The position numbers were made by a program, and so were the translations under genes. Below are positions 18,238-28,130 of a stretch of DNA of 64,000 bases, in pieces. The notes under the pieces were generated by a model, which was given only the letters and a program-made list of their open reading frames with translations, ran no database searches and had not been told where the DNA came from. Numbering within the stretch: position 1 is the stretch's first letter; each line of letters begins with the position of its first letter. Origin of the DNA: Rhizobium sp. RCAM05350 (GTDB taxonomy: Bacteria; Pseudomonadota; Alphaproteobacteria; Rhizobiales; Rhizobiaceae). The stretch lies in the NCBI GenBank assembly GCA_024426085.1, contig CP087975.1:372001-436000 (forward strand), written 5' to 3'.

Positions 18238-20895
18238 GTGGCCACTGAAACCAAGACCACCTGCCCCTATTGCGGCGTCGGCTGCGGCGTCATCGCCAAG
18301 ACCGACGACAACGGCGCAGTCAGCGTCAAGGGCGATCCCGATCATCCGGCCAATTTCGGTCGGCTGTGTTCCAAGGGCTCGGCGCTGGCCGAAACCATCG
18401 ATCTCGACGGACGTGTACTTTATCCGCAGATCGACGGACAACGTGCAAGCTGGGACGCGGCGCTTGATCTCGTCGCCTCCCGCTTTTCCGAAACCATCGC
18501 CGAGCATGGCCCCGATTCGGTCGCCTTCTACGTCTCCGGCCAGTTGCTGACCGAGGACTATTACGTCGCCAACAAGCTGATGAAGGGTTTTATCGGCTCG
18601 GCCAATATCGACACCAATTCGCGGCTGTGCATGTCGTCCTCGGTCGCTGGCCATCGCCGTGCCTTCGGCGCCGATACCGTACCCGGCACCTATGAGGACA
18701 TCGAGCTTGCCGATCTGGTCATCCTGACCGGTTCCAATCTCGCCTGGTGCCATCCGGTCATCTATCAGCGGCTCGCCGCCGCCAAGGCAGCCCGCCCGAG
18801 CATGAAAGTCGTCGTCATCGATCCTCGCCGCACGATGACGGCCGATATTGCCGACCTGCACCTGGCGATCCGGCCGGATGGCGACGTGGCGCTGTTCATG
18901 GGCCTGCTCGCCCATCTCGCCGGCACTTCTTCGATCGACCAGAACTACATCGGCACGCACACCAATGGTTTCGCAAAGGCGTTCGCCGCCGCCTCGGCGC
19001 TCGACATCGCTGAGCTGATGGAATTGACCGGCCTGCCCTCCATGCAGTTGCGCCAGTTCTTCCGCCTGTTCGAGGAAACTGAAAAGGTCGTCACCTGCTA
19101 CAGCCAGGGCGTCAACCAGTCCGCGTCCGGCACCGACAAGGTCAACGCCATCATCAACTGCCATCTGGCGACGGGGCGCATCGGCCGTCCTGGCATGGGG
19201 CCTTTCTCGCTGACCGGTCAGCCGAACGCCATGGGCGGCCGCGAGGTCGGCGGCCTTGCCAATATGCTCGCCGCCCACATGGCAATCGAAAACCCGGAGG
19301 ATTGCGACCGCGTCCAGCGCTTCTGGCGATCCCCTGTCATCGCTCGCAAACCCGGCCTGAAGGCCGTCGATATGTTCCGTGCGGTGGCAGACGGCAGGAT
19401 CAAGGCGCTGTGGATCATGGCGACCAACCCCGCCGTCTCGATGCCTGACGCTGATGCCGTCGCCGCCGCCATCGCCGCCTGCCCTTTCGTGGTGGTATCG
19501 GACGTCCTTCAGGAAACCGACACGACGAAATATGCCCATGTGCTTTTGCCCTCGCTCGGCTGGGGTGAGAAGGACGGCACCGTTACCAACTCCGAGCGCC
19601 GCATCTCCCGCCAGCGTGCCTTTCTCAACCCACCCGGCGAGGCGAAGGCCGATTGGTGGCAGATGGCCGAAGTCGGCCGTCGCATGGGTTTTACGGATGA
19701 ATTTTCTTTTCCTTCCGCAACCGACGTCTTTGCCGAACATGCCGCGCTTTCGGCCTTCGAAAACGACGGCAGCCGCGATTTCGATATTGGCGTCCATCGG
19801 CGGATCGGTGTGGCGGCCTACAACGGGCTGGAGCCCTTTCAATGGCCGCAGCCGGAAGGCTCAGAAACTCACACCACACGCTTCTTCAGCGACGGCGGCT
19901 TCTACCATGCCGACAGCAAGGCGCGCTTCATCGCCACCAGCGCTCCCGTTTCCGATCGAACCAACGCTGATTTCCCGCTGACACTCAACACCGGCCGCAT
20001 ACGCGACCAATGGCACACGATGACGCGGACCGGCAAAAGCGCCCGGCTCTCCGCCCATATCGCCGAGCCCTTCGCCGAAATCCACCCGCGCGATGCCATG
20101 GAGATCGGCGTTGCCAGCGCAAGCCTCGTCGAAATCGAGAGCCCTTATGGCAGGGCTGTCGTGCGCGCCCTTGTCACCGAACGTCAGGCGCGCGGCAGCC
20201 TGTTCGTGCCCATGCACTGGAACGATCAGTTTGCCGCCAAGGCGCGGATTGACGCCGTCGTCGCACCGCTGACTGACCCCATCTCCGGCCAGCCGGCTTC
20301 CAAGAACGTTGCCATCGCCGCCCGACCACTGCAGGTGGAAAGCTACGGCTTTGCAGTTTCCTTCGCCAAGCCACAAGCCCTCGACACTGTCTATTGGGCC
20401 TTGGCGAAAGCGGACGGTGGCTGGCGGCTTGAGCTTGCCTTCGATGCGGCACCAGACAGCTGGACCGAATGGTGCCGTGTTCACTTCGGCATTCCCGAGC
20501 ATATCGAACCGCTCGGTTATGCGGACGCGCAATCCGGCGATCTGCGGCTCGCCTTCTTCGACGGCGACCGGCTGCTCGCCGCCTTCTTTCTCGCCCGCCA
20601 ACCAGTCGCCGTCGCCCGCAACTGGGCGATCGAGCAACTTACTGTCCAGCATTCCGAACTCGCCAAGCGCTTCGCCGTCGTTGCCGGACGTCCCGGCGCC
20701 GGACGCATGGACCCGGGCGCCACCGTCTGCTCCTGCTTCGGCGTCGGCGTCAACCAGATCGTCGCAGCCGTGCGCGGTGGCTGCCGCAGCGTCGAGGCGG
20801 TCGGCAAGGAACTGAATGCCGGCACCAACTGCGGCTCGTGCCGCGCGGAAATCAGGGGGATCATCGATGGATGTCTTGCAGCTGCTGCCGAGTGA
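18238..20895 (+). CDS. nasA: Assimilatory nitrate reductase catalytic subunit NasA
   Basis: Intact 885-residue molybdoenzyme reducing nitrate to nitrite in the cytoplasm. The GTG start at 18238 follows GGGGGAA. The N-terminal [4Fe-4S] motif is CPYCGVGCGV with the fourth Cys in GRLCSKGSA. Mo-bis-MGD domains follow (SRLCMSSSVAGHRRAFG; VTCYSQGVNQSASGTDKVN; TGQPNAMGGREVGG). The C-terminus carries a BFD-like [2Fe-2S] domain (TVCSCFGVGVNQI and NCGSCRAEI), as in NasA types that take electrons from a reductase or ferredoxin. It follows nirBD after a RIME-like repeat and overlaps cysG by 29 bases. Confidence 0.95.
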   Translation: MATETKTTCPYCGVGCGVIAKTDDNGAVSVKGDPDHPANFGRLCSKGSALAETIDLDGRVLYPQIDGQRASWDAALDLVASRFSETIAEHGPDSVAFYVSGQLLTEDYYVANKLMKGFIGSANIDTNSRLCMSSSVAGHRRAFGADTVPGTYEDIELADLVILTGSNLAWCHPVIYQRLAAAKAARPSMKVVVIDPRRTMTADIADLHLAIRPDGDVALFMGLLAHLAGTSSIDQNYIGTHTNGFAKAFAAASALDIAELMELTGLPSMQLRQFFRLFEETEKVVTCYSQGVNQSASGTDKVNAIINCHLATGRIGRPGMGPFSLTGQPNAMGGREVGGLANMLAAHMAIENPEDCDRVQRFWRSPVIARKPGLKAVDMFRAVADGRIKALWIMATNPAVSMPDADAVAAAIAACPFVVVSDVLQETDTTKYAHVLLPSLGWGEKDGTVTNSERRISRQRAFLNPPGEAKADWWQMAEVGRRMGFTDEFSFPSATDVFAEHAALSAFENDGSRDFDIGVHRRIGVAAYNGLEPFQWPQPEGSETHTTRFFSDGGFYHADSKARFIATSAPVSDRTNADFPLTLNTGRIRDQWHTMTRTGKSARLSAHIAEPFAEIHPRDAMEIGVASASLVEIESPYGRAVVRALVTERQARGSLFVPMHWNDQFAAKARIDAVVAPLTDPISGQPASKNVAIAARPLQVESYGFAVSFAKPQALDTVYWALAKADGGWRLELAFDAAPDSWTEWCRVHFGIPEHIEPLGYADAQSGDLRLAFFDGDRLLAAFFLARQPVAVARNWAIEQLTVQHSELAKRFAVVAGRPGAGRMDPGATVCSCFGVGVNQIVAAVRGGCRSVEAVGKELNAGTNCGSCRAEIRGIIDGCLAAAAE

Positions 20896-22386
20896 CCGCA
20901 ACGCCGCCCCCGCCCGCATGGCGCCGCTGGCCAAGCTGCCGATCTTCTGGGCGCTTGACGGAAAACGTGCCGTTGTCGCCGGCGGGTCGGACGCCGCCGC
21001 CTGGAAGGCGGAACTGCTGGCAGCCTGCGGCGCCGAGGTCCATGTCTATGCTGACGAGCTGAGCGAGACGTTTTCGACCCTCATTGCTCAGGGTTCGGAA
21101 TCGGAAAACGGACTTTTCGTCCATCACGCTCATGAGTGGAACGCCGCCGCGTTCGACGGTGCAGCCATCGCCATCGCCGACTGCGAGAGCAATGATGCTG
21201 CAGCAGACTTCTTCGATGCCGCCTGCAAGGCAGGCGTCTCGGTCAATGTCATCGACAAACCAAGATACTGCCAGTTCCAGTTCGGCTCGATCGTCAACCG
21301 TTCGCCCGTCGTCGTTGCCATCTCCACCGATGGCGCGGCACCCATTCTGGCGCAGGCGATCCGTCGCCGCATTGAGACATTGCTGCCGCTGTCTTTGAAG
21401 TCATGGGCGGCGCTGGCACAAGCCATCCGCGACAAGGTCAATGCGAAGGTGAGCCCCTGGTGCGCCAAGGCGCGTTCTGGGAAAGTTTCGTCGATCGCGC
21501 TTTCGGCGCTCCACCCGAGACAGGTACCGAGTTTGTTCTTCTCTCCGATGCCGGTCGTTTCAATGCCACTGCCAAATCAGGCACCGGCCAGGTAACCCTT
21601 GTCGGCGCGGGTCCGGGGGATGCGGAACTTTTGACGCTCAAAGCCGTACGCGCCCTCCAGGCCGCCGATGTCATCCTGTTCGATGATCTTGTTTCCGATG
21701 AAGTGCTGGAACTGGCCCGTCGTGAGGCCAAGCGCATGCTGGTGGGAAAACGTGGTGGCCGGACAAGCTGCAAGCAGGAAGACATCAATGCCATGATGAT
21801 TTCGCTCGCCAAGGCCGGCAAGCGTGTCGTCCGGCTCAAATCCGGCGACCCGATGATCTTCGGCCGCGCCGGAGAGGAAATCGCCTGTCTTGAGCAGGAA
21901 GGCATTTCCGTCGATGTCGTACCCGGCATCACCGCCGCCAGTGCCATGGCTGCAAGGCTCGGCGTCTCCCTGACACATCGCGACCACGCACAGGCCGTTC
22001 GCTTTGTTACCGGCCATTCCCGCCTTGGTCGCCTGCCGGCAGACCTCGACTGGCAGAACCTCGCCGAGCCCCGCACCACGACAGTCTTCTACATGGGCGG
22101 CCGCACCGCCAGCCAGATCCACGACCAGCTTCTAGCGGCAGGCATGGATATGAAGACCCCGGCAGTCGTCATGAGCGCGGTCACACGCAGCAATGAGGCA
22201 TGTTGGCTGGGCGCCATCGACGACCTGCCGAAAGCAATGGAGGAGATCGGGCTCGATGAACCCGTCCTGATAGGTATCGGCCACGTTTTTGCAGTGGCCA
22301 CGTCATCCTTGAAGACCGAAAGCGGGATTTCAGAGCTGCAACTGGGTTCGAAATGCAGTCCGCTCCAAAAGCGGGGGCTGCGATGA
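20867..22386 (+). CDS. cysG: Siroheme synthase CysG (one frameshift)
   Basis: Multifunctional enzyme making siroheme, the cofactor of NirB. The N-terminal half is precorrin-2 dehydrogenase/ferrochelatase (KRAVVAGGSDAAAWKAELL; ADCESNDAAADFF). The C-terminal half is uroporphyrinogen-III methyltransferase (VTLVGAGPGDAELLTLKAV; RLKSGDPMIFGRAGEE; VVPGITAASAMAARLG). The start MDVLQLLPSDRN overlaps the end of nasA. The frame shifts near 21465, within the linker between the halves; repaired, it reads QGAFWESFVDRAF. About 506 residues. Its place in the operon ties cofactor supply to nitrite reduction. The next gene starts within its stop codon. Confidence 0.92.
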
Positions 22387-22694
22387 CGCTGGACATCACG
22401 CACTTCTTTTTACTGAGTCTTGCGATCGGCCTGAGCTCGGTGAGATTTGCAAAGATATTCTCGAGCGAGACCAACCACAGCGATCTGCTGTCGCCCTATC
22501 TGACGATTGCAGCAGCAGTGAATGTGTCTGCAGTCGGCTTATCCTTTGCGCAAAGCAGTATGGGTCCTGCAGCAATCACCGTGATAGTTGGCCTGGCGTT
22601 AGCCGCTTCGACTGCCAAAACTTTGAACCCAACAGTTAGCCTCTCGGTCTCAGTCGTGAGTTTATCACTTTATCTCCATCTCAGTCCCCTGTAG
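22383..22694 (+). CDS. Small hydrophobic membrane protein coupled to cysG (103 aa)
   Basis: The ATG at 22383 overlaps the cysG stop (ATGA), so translation is probably coupled. The protein starts MTLDITHFFLLSLAIG and is almost wholly hydrophobic, with three to four predicted helices (PYLTIAAAVNVSAVGLSFA; AITVIVGLALAAST; LSVSVVSLSLYLHLSPL). No family is recognised. As the last gene of the nitrate island it may have a role in transport or membrane anchoring, but that is inference from position only. Confidence 0.65.
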   Translation: MTLDITHFFLLSLAIGLSSVRFAKIFSSETNHSDLLSPYLTIAAAVNVSAVGLSFAQSSMGPAAITVIVGLALAASTAKTLNPTVSLSVSVVSLSLYLHLSPL

Positions 22695-22881
22695 GCCGTT
22701 TGGAACTACGGGATGCAATCAAGCGGCCTCCACCGCAATCCATTGTCCGCGAAGGAAGGGAGACATCCGTTTTTCCAACACCCAGGTCGATTGCGGTAAC
22801 ACTCAACACATAAAGACCTTGTCTTTGCCAAATCGCTCACGCAACGCTAGAAGCTGGGGCAAAACCAACCGGGACGCCGCC

Positions 22882-23472
22882 TTGAAGACCATCGCCATCG
22901 ATTTCGAAACCGCCAATGAGCAGCGTGGCAGTGCTTGTTCCGTGGGTCTGGCCTGGATCGAGGATGGTCGTGTTGTGCGGGTCGAAGAGCGGCTGATCCG
23001 CCCCAAAACCATGCGCTTTTCATCCTTCAACATTGCCATTCACGGCATCCGCCCGGAGCATGTGGAGGATGCCGGTGAGTTTCCCGAGGTGATGGACGAG
23101 TTTATCGACGATTTTCGCGGCGCCACGATGATCGCCCACAATGCAGCCTTCGATTTTAGCGTCTGGCGCTCGTGTCTCGATCTCTACCGGCAGGCGTACC
23201 CGGAACTCTCCTATCTCTGCTCGGTCAAGATGGCGCAAAAGGTCTGGCCGCATCTCGGGTCGCACAAGCTCAACATCCTTGCCAGCCATCTCGGCCTGAC
23301 CTTCGCCCACCACAACGCCGCCGAAGACGCGGCGATTTGTGCCGAGGCGGCGATCGCGATTGCCCGGTCTCTGCGCGTTTCTGATGTCCGCGATATTCCC
23401 GTCATGATCGGCATGAGAGCCGGTCGGCTGTTTTCCGGCGGCTATGACGCCTGCACCTGCCGAAAAAGTTGA
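22882..23472 (+). CDS. DnaQ-like 3'-5' exonuclease
   Basis: DEDDh-type exonuclease of about 196 residues. Exo I is TIAIDFETANEQRG, Exo II AHNAAFDFSVWR, and Exo III HHNAAEDAAICAEAA. The His of the DEDDh class is in this last motif. The start is uncertain: TTG at 22882 (LKTIAID) fits homologues best, ATG at 22819 is an alternative. It resembles stand-alone epsilon-like proofreading exonucleases. Convergent with purU and not obviously linked to the nitrate genes. Confidence 0.85.
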   Translation: MKTIAIDFETANEQRGSACSVGLAWIEDGRVVRVEERLIRPKTMRFSSFNIAIHGIRPEHVEDAGEFPEVMDEFIDDFRGATMIAHNAAFDFSVWRSCLDLYRQAYPELSYLCSVKMAQKVWPHLGSHKLNILASHLGLTFAHHNAAEDAAICAEAAIAIARSLRVSDVRDIPVMIGMRAGRLFSGGYDACTCRKS

Positions 23473-23507
23473 ATAGCACGCTGCGCGGGACGATCCGCCA
23501 AAGCGAC

Positions 23508-24392
23508 CTACCCCATCCGCTCCGACGCATAGGATCCCGGGCTTGCCGGAAACACCACGGTGCGGTTGCCGTTGATGAAGGTGCGGTGGTGGATATGGGC
23601 GTGCACGGCCCGCGCCAGAACCTGGCTTTCGACGTCGCGGCCGATCGAGACATAGTCCTCGGCCGACTGCGCATGGGTGATGCGGGCGATGTCCTGCTCG
23701 ATGATCGGACCTTCGTCGAGATCAGCGGTGACATGATGCGCCGTCGCGCCGATCAGCTTGACGCCCCGCTCATAGGCCTGCTTGTACGGATTGGCGCCCT
23801 TGAACGAGGGCAGGAACGAGTGGTGGATGTTGATGATCTTGCCCGACATCTTCTGGCACATCTGGTCCGACAGGATCTGCATGTAGCGGGCGAGCACGAT
23901 CAGTTCCGTGCCGGTCTGCTCGACCACGTCCATGATCCGGGCTTCGGCCTGCGGCTTGTTGGCCTTGGTCACCGGGATATGGTGGAACGGGATGTCGTGG
24001 TTGACGACGACCTTCTGGTAATCGAAATGGTTGGAGACAACGCCGACGATCTCGATCGGCAGAGCACCGATCTTCCAGCGATAGAGCAGGTCGTTGAGGC
24101 AATGGCCGAAGCGCGACACCATCAAAAGCACCTTCATCCGGTGCTCTGAATCGAGGATATCGGCTTCCATGCCGAAGCGGGTTTTGACCGCCTCGAAACC
24201 GGCCTTCAGCTTGTCGAGCGTTGCACCTTCCTGGCTGATGAAGGTCAGGCGCATGAAGAACAGGCCGGTTTCCATATCGTCGAACTGCGAGCTGTCGGTG
24301 ATGTAACAACCCTCGTCCGCCAGATAACCGGTGATCGCCACGACGATGCCGCGGGTGGATTTGCACGATACGGTGAGTACGTAATTTTTCAT
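23508..24392 (-). CDS. purU: Formyltetrahydrofolate deformylase PurU
   Basis: Intact 294-residue enzyme that hydrolyses 10-formyl-THF to THF and formate. An N-terminal ACT domain (NYVLTVSCKSTRGIVVAITG) is followed by the formyltransferase fold with HHSFLPSFKGANPYKQAY and the catalytic Asp in TADLDEGPIIEQD. It is the last gene of a minus-strand run mocD-mocE-mocF-panB-like-purU, with gaps of at most about 150 bases. PurU genes commonly accompany demethylation pathways, where they recycle folate. Here it could handle formaldehyde carbon released by the MocDEF oxygenase; that link is inferred. Confidence 0.95.
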   Translation of the reverse strand: MKNYVLTVSCKSTRGIVVAITGYLADEGCYITDSSQFDDMETGLFFMRLTFISQEGATLDKLKAGFEAVKTRFGMEADILDSEHRMKVLLMVSRFGHCLNDLLYRWKIGALPIEIVGVVSNHFDYQKVVVNHDIPFHHIPVTKANKPQAEARIMDVVEQTGTELIVLARYMQILSDQMCQKMSGKIINIHHSFLPSFKGANPYKQAYERGVKLIGATAHHVTADLDEGPIIEQDIARITHAQSAEDYVSIGRDVESQVLARAVHAHIHHRTFINGNRTVVFPASPGSYASERMG

Positions 24393-24543
24393 TTTGGGTG
24401 GCTTTCGTGCTGCACCTCTGCCCGAGGCCAGCGTAGTGAGGCTGACAATTCCACAGGCGCCACGCGGTCGATGGCTGACCGTCGATGGCTGACCGTCGCT
24501 TGCATTTCCACGGGTTATTTCATGAACGGCATTGGTGAATGGT

Positions 24544-25333
24544 CTACGCCATCGACGTCAAAAACGCCTCAAGTTCTGCCGGTTCAATACCCACCAGATG
24601 GGTCTTGGTTGGATAGGCGCCGGTTTTCACGTCGGCAACGAATTCGGAGAAGGCTGCAATACGCTCCTGTTGCAGGCGATCATATTCTACGGCGAAATTG
24701 CGATAGATCTTCGCATGGCGTGGGACATGGCCCTTGTTGGCACCCAGCACATCATCGGCAAACAGATATTGCGCATCGCACCCCGTGCCGGCTCCCATTG
24801 AAAGCATCAGCATGGAGGTGCGCGCTGATGGCCGCTGCGACTTCACCCGGCACAACCTCGATCTCGGCGGAAAAAGCTCCAGCCTCCTCGAGCGCCTTGG
24901 TCTGGCGCCAGATTTCCAACGCACTGAGCGACGTCTTTCCAACGGCGCGGAACCCGCCTGTCCAGGTGGCTTTGGAAGGGATAAGGCCGACATGGCCACA
25001 GACGGGAATGCCTTCGTCACGCAAGCGCCGGACAGTTTGAAGGCTTGCGGCGCAATAGACAGCGTCACCACCGGCGCGCAACGCTTTGAACGCTGCCCTG
25101 ATATAATCGTCGGCGGTGATCAGGTCGCCATATTCAAGGCCTGGGATCGCGAATACCGAGGGTGCTGCCTCCCGAAACACGGGGCCGAGCATTTCGGGCG
25201 GCACAGAGACGAGGTCGACACCAGCCCGTTCCGCGGCTTCTGCCTCTTCCAATGTTTCAACGCGCAACATGCTCAGCTGGCGCTTGCCCTTCATCGACAA
25301 AAGATCGGCCACAGTCGGGCGACGGTTTCTCAT
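24544..25333 (-). CDS. Divergent PanB-like (ketopantoate hydroxymethyltransferase family) protein, one frameshift
   Basis: About 263 residues with the (beta/alpha)8 layout of PanB, which transfers a C1 unit from methylene-THF to an oxoacid. Recognisable are MKGKRQLSMLRVETLEEAEA, GIPVCGHVGLIPSKATW, GGFRAVGKT and AEIEVVPGEVAAAIS. The canonical GDS-type metal-binding motif after AGVDL is replaced by VSVPPEML, so the usual first metal-ligand Asp is absent and true PanB activity is doubtful. The frame breaks near 24830. ATG at 25333 follows GGGAGAAAG. Position between mocF and purU suggests a folate-linked step in the same pathway. It may have another substrate altogether. Confidence 0.75.
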
Positions 25334-25457
25334 CAATCTTTCTCCCATTTGGCCGGCCGATGTGAAAATCGTCGCCGGCCTTTGTGTGATATCGCAGCTT
25401 TTGAGGCAGGGCGCGGTCCGCAGCGGTGGCGTCCCCAAGGGGTCGGTCAACCTGTCT

Positions 25458-26684
25458 TCAGGCCGCCAGCAAGGACTTCAGCTTGGTTCCGGGAGCCGCA
25501 AGCGCCAGCCGATCCGGATGAACGCCGGCCGCAATCATCATCTCGGCAAGACGGATGTCGCGGGCGATGGCATTGCCGATGCCTATGCCGCTTGCGGCGA
25601 GCAGGCGACCATCTGCGGTAAGATGAAAGAGGATAAAGGCACCCTCTGCCATATCCCGGCGCACGATTTCGGCCGCGCCATCCGCAATCCCGGCGATCTG
25701 TAAAGTGAGATCGTACTGATCCGACCAGAACCACGGCACGGCCGACATCGTTTCTGCGCCACCCATCAGATTGGCTGCAGCAAGAGTCCCTTGGTCCTGC
25801 GCGTTGCGCCATGCCTCCAGCCGCATGCGCAGGCCGCCATAGTGAGCCGAAGGAAAGGAGCAGCAATCACCCGCCGCATAGATATCCGTTGCGGATGTTC
25901 TTAAGTGTTGATCGACCGCAATGCCGTTGTCGATCGCAAGACCGGCGTCACGGGCCAGTTCAACATTCGGAACAGCGCCGATGCCCACCACGATCAAATC
26001 GGCGACGATCGTTCGCCCGTCCTCCAGGAGAATGCTGGCGTTATCGCGTGTTTCCGCCAAATCCTGAATTTTGACCCCGCAAAGGATTTCAACACCTTCC
26101 GCCTGATGCCGCTCGGCGACCACTGTCGCCACGGGTTCAGGCACGCCGCGCGTAAGAATACGGGCAAGACCTTCGATCAGCGTCACCTGTGCTCCGAGCT
26201 TGCGCGCGGTTGCGGCAAGCTCCAACCCGATGAAACCGCCGCCGATAACGGCAAGATGCTTGCCAGGCTGCAGCTGTGTGCGAATGCTCACAGCGTCGCC
26301 GTGGGTCCGTAGCGTCCTGATCCGATTACTGGCCCCGGAAAAACCGGGAAAAGGTCTCGGCCTTGCGCCGGTTGTAAGCAACAGCCGATCGTAGGTCAGG
26401 TTGCCACCATTGGAGAGCCGAACCGATTTTCCCGCCGGGTCGATGCTTTCGACGCTAAGGCCGGTCAGCACTTGAATGCCTGCCTCCGCATAGCAGGCAG
26501 CCTCGGACACCAGTTTTGGCTCATGGCCGTGCAGCATGGCATCTTTCGAAAGCGGCGGCCGCTCGTAGGGAAGATGTTCTTCCGCGCCCACGAGTGTGAC
26601 CTGGCCCGCGAAACCCTTTTCCCGGAGGCCGAAGGCGGCGCGAGCGCCACATTCTCCCGCCCCGATGATGACGATCTGTGACAT
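25458..26684 (-). CDS. mocF: MocF-like ferredoxin reductase (FAD, NAD(P)H)
   Basis: Intact, about 408 residues. First FAD Rossmann motif VIIGAGECGARAAFGLREKG, the PYERPPLSKDAM motif typical of oxygenase-coupled reductases, NAD-binding VIGGGFIGLELAATARKLG, and FAD-binding YAAGDCCSF. It would pass electrons from NAD(P)H to the Rieske ferredoxin encoded 12 bases upstream (mocE) and so to the MocD oxygenase. The three-gene set matches rhizobial mocDEF, implicated in O-demethylation of the rhizopine 3-O-methyl-scyllo-inosamine. Enzyme class is firm, the rhizopine role is by homology of the set. Confidence 0.85.
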   Translation of the reverse strand: MSQIVIIGAGECGARAAFGLREKGFAGQVTLVGAEEHLPYERPPLSKDAMLHGHEPKLVSEAACYAEAGIQVLTGLSVESIDPAGKSVRLSNGGNLTYDRLLLTTGARPRPFPGFSGASNRIRTLRTHGDAVSIRTQLQPGKHLAVIGGGFIGLELAATARKLGAQVTLIEGLARILTRGVPEPVATVVAERHQAEGVEILCGVKIQDLAETRDNASILLEDGRTIVADLIVVGIGAVPNVELARDAGLAIDNGIAVDQHLRTSATDIYAAGDCCSFPSAHYGGLRMRLEAWRNAQDQGTLAAANLMGGAETMSAVPWFWSDQYDLTLQIAGIADGAAEIVRRDMAEGAFILFHLTADGRLLAASGIGIGNAIARDIRLAEMMIAAGVHPDRLALAAPGTKLKSLLAA

Positions 26685-26695
26685 GCGGGACCCTT

Positions 26696-27012
26696 TCACG
26701 AGAGAGAAATGAACACGCTACCGGCCTCGACCTTGACCTGGTAGGTCTTCAGGTTGACGCAGACGGGGCACCCTTGGCTTCGCCGGTCTTGTAGTTGAAG
26801 CGGCCGTTGTGCTTTGGACATTCGATGATGTCGTCCATCACCAGCCCATCTGCGAGATGGATCTTTTCATGCGTGCAGAGCCCATCCGTCGCAAAGAACC
26901 TGTCGTCCGGACTGCGGTACACCGCAAAGGTTTTGCCCTCGTGATCGAAGCGGATGACATCTTCTTCGTCGATTTCGTCGGTTGCGCAGACTTCCACCCA
27001 GTTGCTCATCAT
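26696..27012 (-). CDS. mocE: MocE-like Rieske [2Fe-2S] ferredoxin (one frameshift)
   Basis: Rieske ferredoxin of about 104 residues, start MSNWVEVCATDEIDEED after GGAGGAA. Cluster ligands are in CTHEKIHLADG (Cys-x-His) and CPKHNGRF (Cys-x2-His). Near 26773 one C is missing from a C/G run; the repaired tail reads VCVNLKTYQVKVEAGSVFIS. Electron carrier between MocF and MocD. Tightly packed between the two. Confidence 0.88.
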
Positions 27013-27044
27013 TTCCTCCATTCAGTTCTGTTCTGGCAACCGCT

Positions 27045-28130
27045 CTATTCGGCGGCGATTGGCTCGGCGTGAAATTCCTCACGGTAAGGCTTGGCTGTCG
27101 GCGGCAGCTCGCGCTTGAGGAAATAGTCCTCGTTCTTCAACTGGCGCAGGAAGGCCGGGATCATCTCGCAGGTAGCCTTCGAGCATCGACCTGTTCCGGG
27201 GCCGGCAGGTCATGCTTGATCATTTCGTGCAGCTGCGGCAGCGTGATAGGGAACCATCGGGAACATGTGATGTTCAACGTGATAATTCATGTTCCAGTAC
27301 ACGAACCGGCTGAACGGGTTCATGTAGACGCTGCGGCTGTTGAGACGGTGATCGATGACATTGTCGGCAAGGCCGCCATGTTGCAAAAGTCCGGTCATCA
27401 CGTGGTGCCAGGCACCGTAGAGACGTGGCAGGCCGACGAGCATCAAAGGCAGGACCGAACCAAGATAGATTGCAGAGCGCAATCGCGGCAGCATAGATCA
27501 CCACCCAGATGCGGGCGATGCGGATGGCGCGCGGCTGTTCCTGCTCGGGAATGAAGGTTTTTCGTCCGCGCTGATGATGCCGAAGGCATTGCGGATCATA
27601 TCGGTCATCGCATGGTAGACGTCGAGAATACCGAAGAAATTGAGGATCAGCCGGAACAGGTCCGGCGGGCGCATGACGGCGATTTCCGGATCGCGGCCGA
27701 CGATGACCGTATCCGTGTGGTGCCGGGTGTGGCTCCAGCGCCAGGTGACCGGATTGCGCATGATCATGAAGCAGGCAATCTCGTAGACGGCATCGTTCAT
27801 CCAGCGCGTCTTGAAGGCGGTGCCATGACCGCATTCATGCCAGCGCAGATCCGACGCCGAGCCATACATGACACCGTAGATCAGGAAGAACGGCACACAC
27901 CACCAGGAGCCCCAGAAATAAATGCCGAGCGCGCCGGTAACGACCATGCTGCCAAGCCAGAGTGCGGTATCGCGGATGGCAGGACCATCTTCGCGCTTCA
28001 TCAGCTCCTTCATCTGCTTGCGCGGGATATCGGTGTGATACCAATCGGCGGCGGCAAGTCCGCTATCGACGGCTGCCTGGGCATCGCGCCCGAGCAGGCT
28101 ATAGTCGCGTTTCGTGGCAACCTTGTCCAT
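27045..28130 (-). CDS. mocD: MocD-like membrane diiron oxygenase/desaturase (several frameshifts)
   Basis: Fatty-acid-desaturase-family oxygenase. Start MDKVATKRDYSLLGRD after GGAGG. The three His boxes are present: WHECGHGTAF, WSHTRHHTDT and YHVEHHMF, ligands for a diiron site. Hydrophobic segments include WLGSMVVTGALGIYFWGSWW. The frame breaks near 27562 (one A missing from a run), near 27480, near 27240 and near 27185; repaired, the end reads FLKRELPPTAKPYREEF. About 360 residues, as for MocD (hydrocarbon oxygenase, rhizopine catabolism). First gene of the minus-strand run, divergent from a LacI-type regulator. Confidence 0.85.

Noticed and set aside
17845..19842. Long minus-strand open frame opposite nasA
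   Set aside because: Shadow of the nasA coding strand. NasA itself is intact with all its cofactor motifs.
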